Source: Micromonospora andamanensis
GTDB taxonomy: Bacteria; Actinomycetota; Actinomycetes; Mycobacteriales; Micromonosporaceae
Direction: 5' to 3'
NCBI RefSeq assembly: GCF_016863495.1
Contig: NZ_BOOZ01000041.1
Span: forward strand, 1 to 64,000
DNA length: 64,000 bases
Shown one piece after another: positions 35,912 to 43,743 of the stretch (positions are counted from its first letter, which is position 1; each line of letters opens with the position of its first letter). Under the pieces are notes generated by a model that was not told where the DNA came from, made no database searches, and was given only the letters and a program-made list of their open reading frames with translations. The position numbers and the translations under genes were made by a program.

Positions 35912-36619
35912 ATGAGTACGCACATCGGCGCGAAGCCGGGCGAGATCGCCGAGCAGGTCCTGATGCCGGGTGACCCCCTGCGGGCCAAGTGGATCGCGGA
36001 GACGTACCTCGAGGGCGCGAACTGCTACTCGACGGTGCGGGGCATGTTGGGCTTCACCGGCCGCTGGAACGGCGTGGAGGTTTCCGTACAGGGCTCCGGG
36101 ATGGGCATGCCCTCGGCTTCGATCTACGCCCACGAGTTGGTGAACGAGTACGGCGTGAAGTCGCTGATCCGGGTCGGCTCGTGCGGCGCGTTGACCGAGG
36201 ACCTCCAGCTGCGCGACGTGATCGCGGCGATCGGGTCGTCCACCGACTCGAACATGAACCGGATGCGTTTCGACGGGCTCATCGACTACGCCCCGGTGGC
36301 CGACTTCGGGTTGCTGCGTACCTCGGTGGAGGTGGCCGAGCGGCGCGGCATCGCCATGCGGGTCGGGCCGATCCTGGCTGCGGACGCCTTCTACACCGAC
36401 CGGCCGGACCTGTACGACAGCCTCGCGGAGTACGGCGTGCTGGCGGTGGAGATGGAGTCCGCGGCGCTGTACACGATCGCGGCCCGGTTCAAGGCGCGTG
36501 CGCTGACCCTGCTGACGGTGAGCGACCACATCAAGACCGGCGAGAAGACCACCTCCCAGGAGCGGGAGCAGACCTTCGGCCAGATGGTCGAGATCGCCCT
36601 GGACACCATCGTCGCCTGA
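35912..36619 (+). CDS. deoD: Purine-nucleoside phosphorylase, DeoD type
   Basis: A 235-aa hexameric-class enzyme that splits purine (deoxy)nucleosides with phosphate for salvage. It has MPGDPLRAKWIAE near the N terminus, phosphate-site RVGSCGAL and the nucleoside-binding EMESAALY. The catalytic Asp follows in VSDHIKTGE. ATG35912 has AGGA 8 nt upstream. It is divergent from tRNA-Ser and ends in a clear terminator. Confidence 0.96.
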   Translation: MSTHIGAKPGEIAEQVLMPGDPLRAKWIAETYLEGANCYSTVRGMLGFTGRWNGVEVSVQGSGMGMPSASIYAHELVNEYGVKSLIRVGSCGALTEDLQLRDVIAAIGSSTDSNMNRMRFDGLIDYAPVADFGLLRTSVEVAERRGIAMRVGPILAADAFYTDRPDLYDSLAEYGVLAVEMESAALYTIAARFKARALTLLTVSDHIKTGEKTTSQEREQTFGQMVEIALDTIVA

Positions 36620-36633
36620 GCCGAGCGAGCCGA

Positions 36634-36664
36634 CGTCCCGCCACCCCCGTGCGGTGGCGGGACG
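36634..36664 (+). terminator. Terminator of deoD
   Basis: A 12-bp GC stem (36634-36645 with 36653-36664) and 7-nt loop start 14 bp after the deoD stop codon. Confidence 0.85.
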
Positions 36665-36701
36665 CTCTCATGTCGGCCGCCGGTGACAACCGTCACCGCA
36701 G

Positions 36702-36729
36702 AAATATATCCGACCGGTCGTTCTTATTT
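36702..36729. promoter_or_regulatory. Dyad-symmetric operator for the TetR gene
   Basis: A perfect 10-bp palindrome CGACCGGTCG (36711-36720) is flanked by complementary AAATA and TATTT (36702-36706, 36725-36729) with the same centre. A possible promoter GTGACA (36683-36688), 16 bp, TATATC (36705-36710) overlaps it, as expected for TetR autorepression. It ends 14 bp before the regulator's ATG. Confidence 0.7.
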
Positions 36730-36743
36730 AGTAGTCTCACCGC

Positions 36744-37382
36744 ATGAACGTCGACGGTCGGCTCGCCCGGGGCCAGCGCACCCGCACCGCGGTGCTGGAC
36801 GCCGCCGTCGGCCTGGCCTCCGCCAGCGGCCTCGACGGGCTCTCCCTCGGCCATCTCGCCGAGTCGCTCGGGGTCAGCAAGTCCGGCCTGTTCGCGCACT
36901 GGCGCTCCAAGGAGGAGTTGCAGCTCGCCACCATCGACCGGGCCGTCGCCCAGTGGCAGGAGCTGATCATCGCTCCGGCGCTGCGCACCTCCCGGGGCGT
37001 ACGCCGGATCCACGCCCTGCACGAGGCCCGGATCGAGTTCTACGCCGGCCGGGTGCTGCCCGGCGGCTGCTTCTTCGCCACCACGGAGTTCGAGTTCAAC
37101 GCCCGGCCCGGCGCGGTCCGCGACCGCCTCGCCGAGGTCTTCGCCGCCTGGACCGCGTTCCTGGAGCGGCTCGTCACCGAAGCGGTCGAGCTTGGTGAAT
37201 TGCCCCCCACCACGGATGTCGCGCTGCTGGCGTACGAGATCGACGCGTACGGCATCGCCGCCGCCATGCGTTCCCGCCTGCTCGACCCGGAGGTCACCTA
37301 CCGGCACGCCCGCCTCGGCGTGCTGAACCTCCTACGGGCGCTCTGCCCGGATCCCGCCCTGCTACCGGAAGGCCCCGCATGA
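36744..37382 (+). CDS. TetR-family transcriptional regulator
   Basis: A 212-aa repressor. The N-terminal helix-turn-helix contains LSLGHLAESLGVSKSGLFAHW, typical of the family. The ligand-binding C-terminal part has the TetR_C_13-type LPGGCFFATTEFEFNARPG. It overlaps the thioesterase gene by 4 bp (ATGA), so it likely controls the thioesterase along with itself, perhaps in response to an acyl-CoA-like ligand. Confidence 0.93.
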   Translation: MNVDGRLARGQRTRTAVLDAAVGLASASGLDGLSLGHLAESLGVSKSGLFAHWRSKEELQLATIDRAVAQWQELIIAPALRTSRGVRRIHALHEARIEFYAGRVLPGGCFFATTEFEFNARPGAVRDRLAEVFAAWTAFLERLVTEAVELGELPPTTDVALLAYEIDAYGIAAAMRSRLLDPEVTYRHARLGVLNLLRALCPDPALLPEGPA

Positions 37383-37831
37383 GTCACGCAGTCGCCGAAC
37401 AGCCGGCCGTCGAGTACGGCCACGTCGAGCAGGCCATGGTCCACTTCGACGACCTCGACGCCCTGGGCATCCTGCACAACGCCCGGTACGCACTGCTGCT
37501 GGAGCGGGCGCTCACCGCGTACTGGTCCGACCGTGGGGTCGCCTACCAGGCCGGACGGGCCAGCACGCCCGACGTGTTCCACGCGGTACGCGAGTTCACC
37601 ATCAGCTACCTCGCGCCGGTCACCGGCACCGGCCCGATCGCCGTGCACTTCTGGCTGGAGCAGCTCGGCACCAGCAGTGCCAGGTACGCCTTCCGTTTCC
37701 ACTCACTCGACGGCAGCACGACGTACGCGCAAGGACACCGCGCGGTCGTCCGGCTCGACCCGGCAACCCTGCGGCCGGCCCCGTGGACCGACACCGCCCG
37801 GGCGGTAGCCACCACGCTGCTGCGCTCCTGA
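37379..37831 (+). CDS. Acyl-CoA thioesterase (4HBT hot-dog family)
   Basis: A 150-aa hot-dog-fold protein. The catalytic-region motif is HFDDLDALGILHNARYALLLERA, where the Asp of LDALG is the usual nucleophile or general base. It would hydrolyse acyl-CoA or a related thioester; the substrate is open. It is coupled to the TetR gene and convergent with tadA. Confidence 0.9.
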   Translation: MSHAVAEQPAVEYGHVEQAMVHFDDLDALGILHNARYALLLERALTAYWSDRGVAYQAGRASTPDVFHAVREFTISYLAPVTGTGPIAVHFWLEQLGTSSARYAFRFHSLDGSTTYAQGHRAVVRLDPATLRPAPWTDTARAVATTLLRS

Positions 37832-37841
37832 CCCCTGGGCG

Positions 37842-38507
37842 TCAGCGGAAGAATGCCCGCAGAACTGCTGCGTTCTCGGCTTCCAGGATGCCGCCATACA
37901 CCTCGGGGCGGTGGTTGAGCCGGCGGTCACGCAGCACGTCCCAGAGCGAACCGGCGGCACCGGTCTTGGGTTCCCAGGCGCCGAAGACCACTGTCGAGAC
38001 CCGGGCCAGCACCAGCGCCCCGGCGCACATCGTGCAGGGTTCGAGGGTCACCACGAGGGTGCAGCCGTCCAGCCGCCAGCGGCCCAGCCGCTGGGCCGCC
38101 CGGCGCAACGCGAGCACCTCGGCGTGCGCGGTCGGGTCGCCGGTCAGCTCCCGCTCGTTGCGACCGGTCGCCAGCTCGCTGCCGTCCGGCCCGTAGAGCA
38201 CCGCGCCCACCGGCACGTCGCCGGACTGGCCGGGCTCGGCGACGGTGTCACCGCCCGCCGAGGCGACCGAGCCGGCAGCACCAGCCGGCGACGCCACGTC
38301 CCCGACCTCGACCGCCGGGCCGGTCACCGCGACTTCGAGGGCGCGGCGCATCCAGAGTTCGTGGCGCTGTCGGCGGCCGGTACCTGTCGGGTCGGCCAGG
38401 CCCTCGTCGGCCCCCGGCCCGTGGCGGCCCACCGAACCGGGGGTGATCTGCCCTGGCCGGACCGTCTCCAGCGCCGGATCGGTCACGTCGAAGGGCTCAG
38501 ACCTCAC
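37842..38507 (-). CDS. tadA: tRNA adenosine-34 deaminase with extra N-terminal sequence
   Basis: It converts the wobble adenosine of tRNA-Arg(ACG) to inosine. The zinc motifs are HAEV (H128, E130) and PCTMC (C158, C161). At 221 aa it is longer than the usual 150-165. The extra sequence is a 48-residue N-terminal extension and an insertion of about 35 residues (about 61-96) between the first helix (HELWMRRALEVA) and strand DVPVGAVLY. The ATG overlaps the upstream gene by 11 bp. A later start (for example Met53) is possible but would leave the insertion. Confidence 0.9.
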   Translation of the reverse strand: MRSEPFDVTDPALETVRPGQITPGSVGRHGPGADEGLADPTGTGRRQRHELWMRRALEVAVTGPAVEVGDVASPAGAAGSVASAGGDTVAEPGQSGDVPVGAVLYGPDGSELATGRNERELTGDPTAHAEVLALRRAAQRLGRWRLDGCTLVVTLEPCTMCAGALVLARVSTVVFGAWEPKTGAAGSLWDVLRDRRLNHRPEVYGGILEAENAAVLRAFFR

Positions 38508-39027
38508 GCAGTTCCTCGACGTCGTCGACGCAGCCCAGCACCTGGCAGATCTCGGCAGTGACGTCGGCCGGCATCATCCCCTCGTGGGCGCAGAGGCCGA
38601 GCAGACGCTGCGCGGGGATGCCCAGGTCGGTCAGGAGGTCCGCTTCGCCGACCGGGTCCGCCTCCGGGTCGACGGCGGGTTGCTCGTTGTCGTCGCCGCC
38701 GCTGGTGACGGCCGGACGCACCTCTTCGGTGTCGTCGAGCCCGGTCACCGACGTCTTCAGGTCACCGACAAGCAGCGAACCCAGCCGGGATTCCTCCGCG
38801 TACGCCGAGTCCGAGCCGAAGACCCGCAGGTCCTCGCCCTCGTCGAGGCGCAGGATGACCAGGTACGTGTCGTCCGCCTCGACGAACAGCAGCGACAGGT
38901 CCGCGTCCGGGGCGATGTCGCGGAGCCGTTCGGCGACCTCGTCGACGTCGGCGGCACCCCGCAGGTTCAGTTCGGCGGCGGTCCAACCGCCCTTCTCACG
39001 TACGACGGCCGCAGCGAAGTACGACAC
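38497..39027 (-). CDS. TadA-associated protein
   Basis: A 176-aa actinobacterial protein I recognise as the tRNA adenosine deaminase-associated family. It has an N-terminal domain SYFAAAVVREKGGWTAAELN, a mid region rich in acidic residues and a C-terminal ending with CQVLGCVDDVEELREV. GTG39027 is used because GGGGG lies just upstream. It overlaps tadA by 11 bp. Molecular role unknown. Confidence 0.82.
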   Translation of the reverse strand: MSYFAAAVVREKGGWTAAELNLRGAADVDEVAERLRDIAPDADLSLLFVEADDTYLVILRLDEGEDLRVFGSDSAYAEESRLGSLLVGDLKTSVTGLDDTEEVRPAVTSGGDDNEQPAVDPEADPVGEADLLTDLGIPAQRLLGLCAHEGMMPADVTAEICQVLGCVDDVEELREV

Positions 39028-39158
39028 GGTTCCCCCAAGTTGCCTCGGCACAGCACTCGCCGATCCGTTACGCGTGCACGTTAGCCGGTCGGGTCGGCAG
39101 GCGACCGGTCAACGCCCCGAAGGGCCGGTCATTCCTGGGGAAAGGTTCTCCTGGCCGC

Positions 39159-39353
39159 TCAGCCGGCAAGGCGTCGGCGAGTGGCGATCAGCTGGCGGAG
39201 CCGTTCGGTGCGAGCACGCTGTGGCCGTTCGCGTTCGCGTACCGCGCGCGCGTCCGCCAACTGCGCCAGGAGCTGAAGGCGGCGGCGGCTGCGATCAGGG
39301 TCCAGCCGCGGAGTGGTCCAGGCCATACCGGGAGAGTGCCGAGTTACGGCCAT
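39159..39353 (-). CDS. Possible small Arg-rich protein
   Basis: A 64-aa frame with many arginines and a helical C-terminal half (RRRLQLLAQLADARAVRER). Its codon bias is weaker than in the neighbours and no clear ribosome-binding site is seen. It fills the gap between the TadA-associated gene and the small membrane-protein gene. It may equally be non-coding. Confidence 0.3.
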   Translation of the reverse strand: MAVTRHSPGMAWTTPRLDPDRSRRRLQLLAQLADARAVRERERPQRARTERLRQLIATRRRLAG

Positions 39354-39413
39354 CCAGTCAAGACGGGTTTCGGTGTCCGCCCGACGACGCACCGCAGTCA
39401 CCGTCGACGGGGT

Positions 39414-39755
39414 TCACCAGAGCGGCCAGTCACCGCTGCTCACCCAGCGGGTGGCGACCGCCGCGGCGACGATGCTCCACCCTCCGGCGGTGACTATCGC
39501 GATGCCCGCGGCCACCCCGCGGTCGCCGTACCTGACAAGCGCCAGGGCCGCGATCCAGGCCAGCGCGCCGGCCAGCAGCGTCCACCAGACGTACCCGACG
39601 AGACTCCCGCCGAGCAGGCCGAAGAGGACCAGCCAGAAGAGGGTGCCTACCGCTCCCGCCGCGACCCCGGCACCGCCGACCGGGTGCGGCTCCCGGTAGG
39701 TGGGGCGCGGTGGCCGCCCGGAGGGAAAGAGGCCGGACGGGTTGTACGGCAACAC
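39414..39755 (-). CDS. Small integral membrane protein
   Basis: A 113-aa protein with a Pro-rich cytoplasmic start and three hydrophobic segments (about residues 28-49, 55-74, 80-101). GTG39755 is chosen because AGGAG lies 8 nt upstream. Function unknown. It is divergent from the M23 peptidase gene by about 68 bp. Confidence 0.75.
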   Translation of the reverse strand: MLPYNPSGLFPSGRPPRPTYREPHPVGGAGVAAGAVGTLFWLVLFGLLGGSLVGYVWWTLLAGALAWIAALALVRYGDRGVAAGIAIVTAGGWSIVAAAVATRWVSSGDWPLW

Positions 39756-39822
39756 CGGTACCACTCCTCCACACGCACGGACGCTGTGCCCATCACCGTA
39801 TCGAGTCTGTCAGGATGGCCGG

Positions 39823-40596
39823 ATGGTTCCGCTGACGATGGGACGCCGGCGCGGGTACGCCGTGTTGCTGCTCGTGCCGCTGCTCGCGGCGGGCGGCTGC
39901 GGTGCGCCCGGCGCGCCGACGGACGCCGGCCCGCCCGTCGTGGCCAGCCCGACCGCCGTTACCAGCCCGACGGCCACGGACAGCCCGACCGCTGCGGCGA
40001 CCACCGGCGAGCCCACCGCGACCAGCGCGGCGCCCGACCTCACGGACCAGCCGGCGGCGACACCGCGCAAGGGCCTGCCCCACGTCTTTCCGGTACGCGC
40101 CAGGAAGGTGGCGTACCACCCGACCCACTCGGCGTACCCGGGGACGGACATCTTCGCCGACTGCGGTGAGCCGGTCGTCGCGGTCACCGACGGCACGGTC
40201 GGCGAGGTCAGCCGCCGTGACCGGTACAAGAAGAGTGGTCCGCAGGGGCCGTACAACGGCGGCCTTTCCGTGTCGGTCATCGGTGATGACGGGGTGCGCT
40301 ACTACGGCTCGCACCTGACCGAGATCGCCGAGGACATCGACGCGGGGGTGCGGGTACGCGCCGGTCAGCGGCTCGGCACCGTGGGCCGGACGGGCAACGC
40401 CAACAACGTCTGCCATCTGCACTTCGGCATCTCTCCGCCGTGCCCGGGCGAGGACGGCTGGTGGATCCGCCGGGGTGTGGTCTGGCCCGCGCCGTATCTC
40501 GACTCGTGGCGAAAGGGCGGCAACCGGGAGCCGGCGGCCGAGGTGGCCGCGTGGCATCGCAAGCACGGCTGCCCGACGAAGCCGCCCGCGCGCTGA
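39823..40596 (+). CDS. M23-family peptidase-like lipoprotein
   Basis: A 257-aa exported protein. A signal peptide ending LLAAGGC suggests lipid attachment, then a Thr/Ala/Pro-rich linker (about 30-90). The domain has HSAYPGTDIFADCG (His and Asp metal ligands) and HLHFGI, the His-x-His of LytM/lysostaphin endopeptidases. It should cut peptide cross-links in peptidoglycan. The linker would let it reach into the wall. Confidence 0.9.
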   Translation: MVPLTMGRRRGYAVLLLVPLLAAGGCGAPGAPTDAGPPVVASPTAVTSPTATDSPTAAATTGEPTATSAAPDLTDQPAATPRKGLPHVFPVRARKVAYHPTHSAYPGTDIFADCGEPVVAVTDGTVGEVSRRDRYKKSGPQGPYNGGLSVSVIGDDGVRYYGSHLTEIAEDIDAGVRVRAGQRLGTVGRTGNANNVCHLHFGISPPCPGEDGWWIRRGVVWPAPYLDSWRKGGNREPAAEVAAWHRKHGCPTKPPAR

Positions 40597-40630
40597 TACC
40601 GCGTCATCCGCGTTTCATCAGTCCGAAACA

Positions 40631-40685
40631 TTGACGCAGGTCTCGCCGTGAACTACCGTCCGGCATAGTGAGAGAGCGCTCTCTC
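40631..40685 (+). promoter_or_regulatory. GH81 promoter and LacI-type operator
   Basis: A -35 box TTGACG (40631-40636) and a -10 box TACCGT (40654-40659) are separated by 17 bp. They predict a start at about 40666. Immediately downstream is a perfect 16-bp palindrome, GAGAGAGCGCTCTCTC (40670-40685). Its GAGCGCTC core is that of CebR-type LacI regulators of glycoside hydrolase genes in actinobacteria. Confidence 0.78.
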
Positions 40686-40759
40686 CGGTAACTAAATTCA
40701 CAATACCGACGAAGCGTGCGCCGACCGGCGCGGCCGGGCCGGCACGCGTTGGAGGAAAG

Positions 40760-43672
40760 ATGAGACCTCCCGTCCCACGCCGCCCTCACCATCGGATCCT
40801 CGCCGCCACCGCCGCCGCGACCCTCGTCCTCGGCGGGCTGGCCGTCATCGCCAGCTCCGCCGCGCAGGCCGCGCCGGTCGGCGCCGGCAGCTACACCACC
40901 ACACCCGTCGGCCCGCTCCCCGGCGGCTGCGGGAACCTGACCACAAACCCCCGGCAGTTCGCCACGAACGCCGCCCCGCCGGGACCGGTACCCACGAACG
41001 ACTGGTGGTCCTCGCTGCTGTGGAAGCGCCTGAACTGCGCCTTCAGCGAGCCGTTGCACGCGCATCCGGTGTCCTACCAACCCGTCACCGACGGGCTGGG
41101 CTTCTCCGCCACCTCGACCCCCACGATCACCGGCACCGCCACCGGAGTCGGCGAGTTCAAGTACCCGTACGTCGAGGACATCCGGGTCGGCGTGGCCGGG
41201 CTGGCCGCCCCCAACGTGCTGGCGGACGACTGGACGGACTGGACTGTCACCCCGTACTGGAGCGACGGGGCACGGACGATGCGCGCCACAATCGGCCACG
41301 GGTTGCCGCTTGCGTACTTCCGCACCAGCGGTGGCGACGCGGTGATCAACGCGACGGGTGGCAGCCCCACGGTCTGGTCCAACAGCGGAAGCACGATCGG
41401 TTTCACCGTCCGTGGCCACGACTACGTGGCGTACGCGCCGACCGGCGCGACCTGGACCGTCAGCGGCAGCCGGATCAGCTCCAGCCTCGCCGGACGCGGC
41501 TACTTCAGCGTCGCGCTGCTGCCGGCCACCGGCGGCGGCACCGCCCGCACCCAGCTCGCCGGCAGCTACGGCCAGTACGCGCACGCCCACGTCACCGGCA
41601 CCCGGGTCAGCTACAGCTACAACGCGGCGACCAGCCGGGTGGAGACCCGCTACGCCTTCACCACCACACCCCGCGAGGGCACCGAGACCCGGACCGTGGT
41701 CAGCCTCTACCCGCACCAGTGGCGGGCGCTGGCCGGCGTCACGCCGATCACGCCGACCTACCCGTCCGCCCGAGGGCGGATGAAGGTGGTCACCGGCGTC
41801 GGCGAGTTCCGCACCTCGATGCGGTTCAACGGCGTGCTGCCCGAGCTGCCCGCCGTCGCCACCGGGGCCGGCGCCGACCTGACCACGCTGCGGCAGCAGT
41901 TGACGGCGGTGCGGAGCAACCCGATGGACCAGCGCGGCGGCGACACCTACTGGACCGGCAAGGGACTCGGCCGGGCGGCCCGCATCGCCGAGATCGCCGA
42001 CCTGGTCGGGGACACCGAGACCCGTACCTCGGCGCTGAACGCCATCCGCTCCACCCTCAACGACTGGCTCACCGCATCGTCCGGCGAGACCGAGCGCCTC
42101 TTCTACTACGACCAGCGGTGGGGCACGCTCATCGGCTACCCCGCCTCGTACGGTTCCGACCAGGAGCTCAACGACCACCACTTCCACTACGGCTACTACA
42201 TCGCCGCCGCCGCGACGCTTGCCAAGTTCGACCCGAACTGGGCCCGGCAGGACCAGTACGGCGGCATGATCGACCTGCTCATCCGGGACGCCAACAACTA
42301 CGACAGGTCGGACACCCGCTTCCCGTACCTGCGCGACTTCGACATCTACGCCGGGCACGACTGGGCCTCCGGGCACGGCGCGTTCGCCAGCGGCAACAAC
42401 CAGGAGTCGTCGTCGGAGGGGATGAACTTCGCCAACGCCCTGATCCAGTGGGGGCAGGCCACCGGCAACACCGCGGTACGCGACGCCGGCATCTTCCTCT
42501 ACACCACCCAGGCAGCGGCGATTCACGAGTACTGGTTCGACGTCACCGGGGAGAACTTCCCCGCCGAGTTCGGGCACTCCAACGTGGGCATGGTGTGGGG
42601 TGACGGCGGCGCGTACGCCACCTGGTTCAGCGCAGAGCCGGAGATGATCCAGGGCATCAACCTGCTGCCGAACACCGGCGGCCACCTCTACCTGGGCCAG
42701 CACCCGGACTACAACTCGGTCAAGTACGCCGAACTGGTCCGCAACAACGGCGGCGAGCCGACCGTGTGGCAGGACATCCACTGGCAGTTCCTCGCCCTGG
42801 GCGACGCCGACGCGGCCCTGGCCAAGCTGCGGGCCAACCCCGGTTACACCCCCGAGGAGGGGGAGAGCCGGGCGCACACCTTCCACTGGATCCGTAACCT
42901 GGCCGCCCTCGGCCGGGTCGACACCGGAATCACCGCCGACCACCCGCTGGCCGCCGTGTTCAACCGCAACGGCGCCCGGACCTACGTGGCCAGCAACATC
43001 TCCGGTTCGCCGCTGACCGTACGGTTCTCCGACGGCACCCAGCTGACCGTGGCGGCCGGGCGCACCACCACAGGTGGAGCGCACACCTGGAGCGGCGGCA
43101 GCGCCGGTGGGGGTACGCCCCCGAGCCCGACGCCGACGCCGACGTCCACCCCGACGCCGACGCCCACGCCGACTCCCACCCCGACGCCTACCGACCCGCC
43201 GTCCAGCTCACCCGTGCGCTATCTGCTGTCCGGGGGTGGTCTGGGTGCCTCCGGCACCGCCGGCACGACCACGGTGAGCAGCGCCGGTGGCGCGAACCAC
43301 GACGGCACGCCGCGCAACCCGGTGGTCTTCACCGCTACCGGGCTCAACCTCAACCACAACGGCGGGCAGACCGCGTTCGACCTCTTCCTGGACGCCGGCA
43401 CGGCGGTCGGCAACGGGGTGCAGGCCCGTGTCTCGTACGACCTGACCGGTGACGGCAGCTGGGAGCGGGTCGAAACGTACCGCTACTTCGCCACCGACCC
43501 GGTGTCGGGCTGGGAGCACTACACCCAGGGCGCCGGGCTGCACTCCAGCAGCGGCGCACTCGGCAACCTGCGTGGCGGCACCGTCCGGGTGGAGGTGTGG
43601 TCGGCCATCGGCAACAACCCCACAACCCTCGGTGTCGGTGACCGCTCACTTGTGCGGCTGCCGTACGCCTGA
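40760..43672 (+). CDS. Endo-beta-1,3-glucanase (GH81) with C-terminal CBM56-like module
   Basis: A 970-aa secreted enzyme that hydrolyses beta-1,3-glucan such as fungal wall glucan or laminarin. A signal peptide (to about residue 38) precedes the GH81 domain, which runs to about 780. It includes TNDWWSSLLW, HFHYGYYIAAAA, and QESSSEGMNFAN near residues 545-560, where the family has its catalytic glutamates. A Pro-Thr linker of repeated PTPT (about 785-815) leads to a C-terminal domain with LNLNHNGGQTAFDLF and VSYDLTGDGSWERVETY, resembling CBM56 glucan-binding modules. The ATG follows GGAGGA. Confidence 0.92.
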   Translation: MRPPVPRRPHHRILAATAAATLVLGGLAVIASSAAQAAPVGAGSYTTTPVGPLPGGCGNLTTNPRQFATNAAPPGPVPTNDWWSSLLWKRLNCAFSEPLHAHPVSYQPVTDGLGFSATSTPTITGTATGVGEFKYPYVEDIRVGVAGLAAPNVLADDWTDWTVTPYWSDGARTMRATIGHGLPLAYFRTSGGDAVINATGGSPTVWSNSGSTIGFTVRGHDYVAYAPTGATWTVSGSRISSSLAGRGYFSVALLPATGGGTARTQLAGSYGQYAHAHVTGTRVSYSYNAATSRVETRYAFTTTPREGTETRTVVSLYPHQWRALAGVTPITPTYPSARGRMKVVTGVGEFRTSMRFNGVLPELPAVATGAGADLTTLRQQLTAVRSNPMDQRGGDTYWTGKGLGRAARIAEIADLVGDTETRTSALNAIRSTLNDWLTASSGETERLFYYDQRWGTLIGYPASYGSDQELNDHHFHYGYYIAAAATLAKFDPNWARQDQYGGMIDLLIRDANNYDRSDTRFPYLRDFDIYAGHDWASGHGAFASGNNQESSSEGMNFANALIQWGQATGNTAVRDAGIFLYTTQAAAIHEYWFDVTGENFPAEFGHSNVGMVWGDGGAYATWFSAEPEMIQGINLLPNTGGHLYLGQHPDYNSVKYAELVRNNGGEPTVWQDIHWQFLALGDADAALAKLRANPGYTPEEGESRAHTFHWIRNLAALGRVDTGITADHPLAAVFNRNGARTYVASNISGSPLTVRFSDGTQLTVAAGRTTTGGAHTWSGGSAGGGTPPSPTPTPTSTPTPTPTPTPTPTPTDPPSSSPVRYLLSGGGLGASGTAGTTTVSSAGGANHDGTPRNPVVFTATGLNLNHNGGQTAFDLFLDAGTAVGNGVQARVSYDLTGDGSWERVETYRYFATDPVSGWEHYTQGAGLHSSSGALGNLRGGTVRVEVWSAIGNNPTTLGVGDRSLVRLPYA

Positions 43673-43690
43673 TCCCGCACCTGATCCGCC

Positions 43691-43725
43691 CCGCGCCGCC
43701 GGTCGTACCCCGACCGGCGGCGCGG
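43691..43725 (+). terminator. Terminator of the GH81 gene
   Basis: A 15-bp GC stem (43691-43705 with 43711-43725) with a 5-nt loop lies 18 bp after the stop codon. Confidence 0.82.
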
Positions 43726-43743
43726 CCGCGTAGGTTGCACTGC

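Noticed and set aside
40604..43084. An 826-codon open frame on the minus strand
   Set aside because: Antisense to the GH81 gene and covering its promoter; repetitive Val/Gly/Arg composition with no domain.
43120..43200. Short tandem repeat that could suggest a CRISPR or satellite
   Set aside because: It encodes the Pro-Thr linker of the GH81 enzyme; unit size is 6 bp and there are no spacers.
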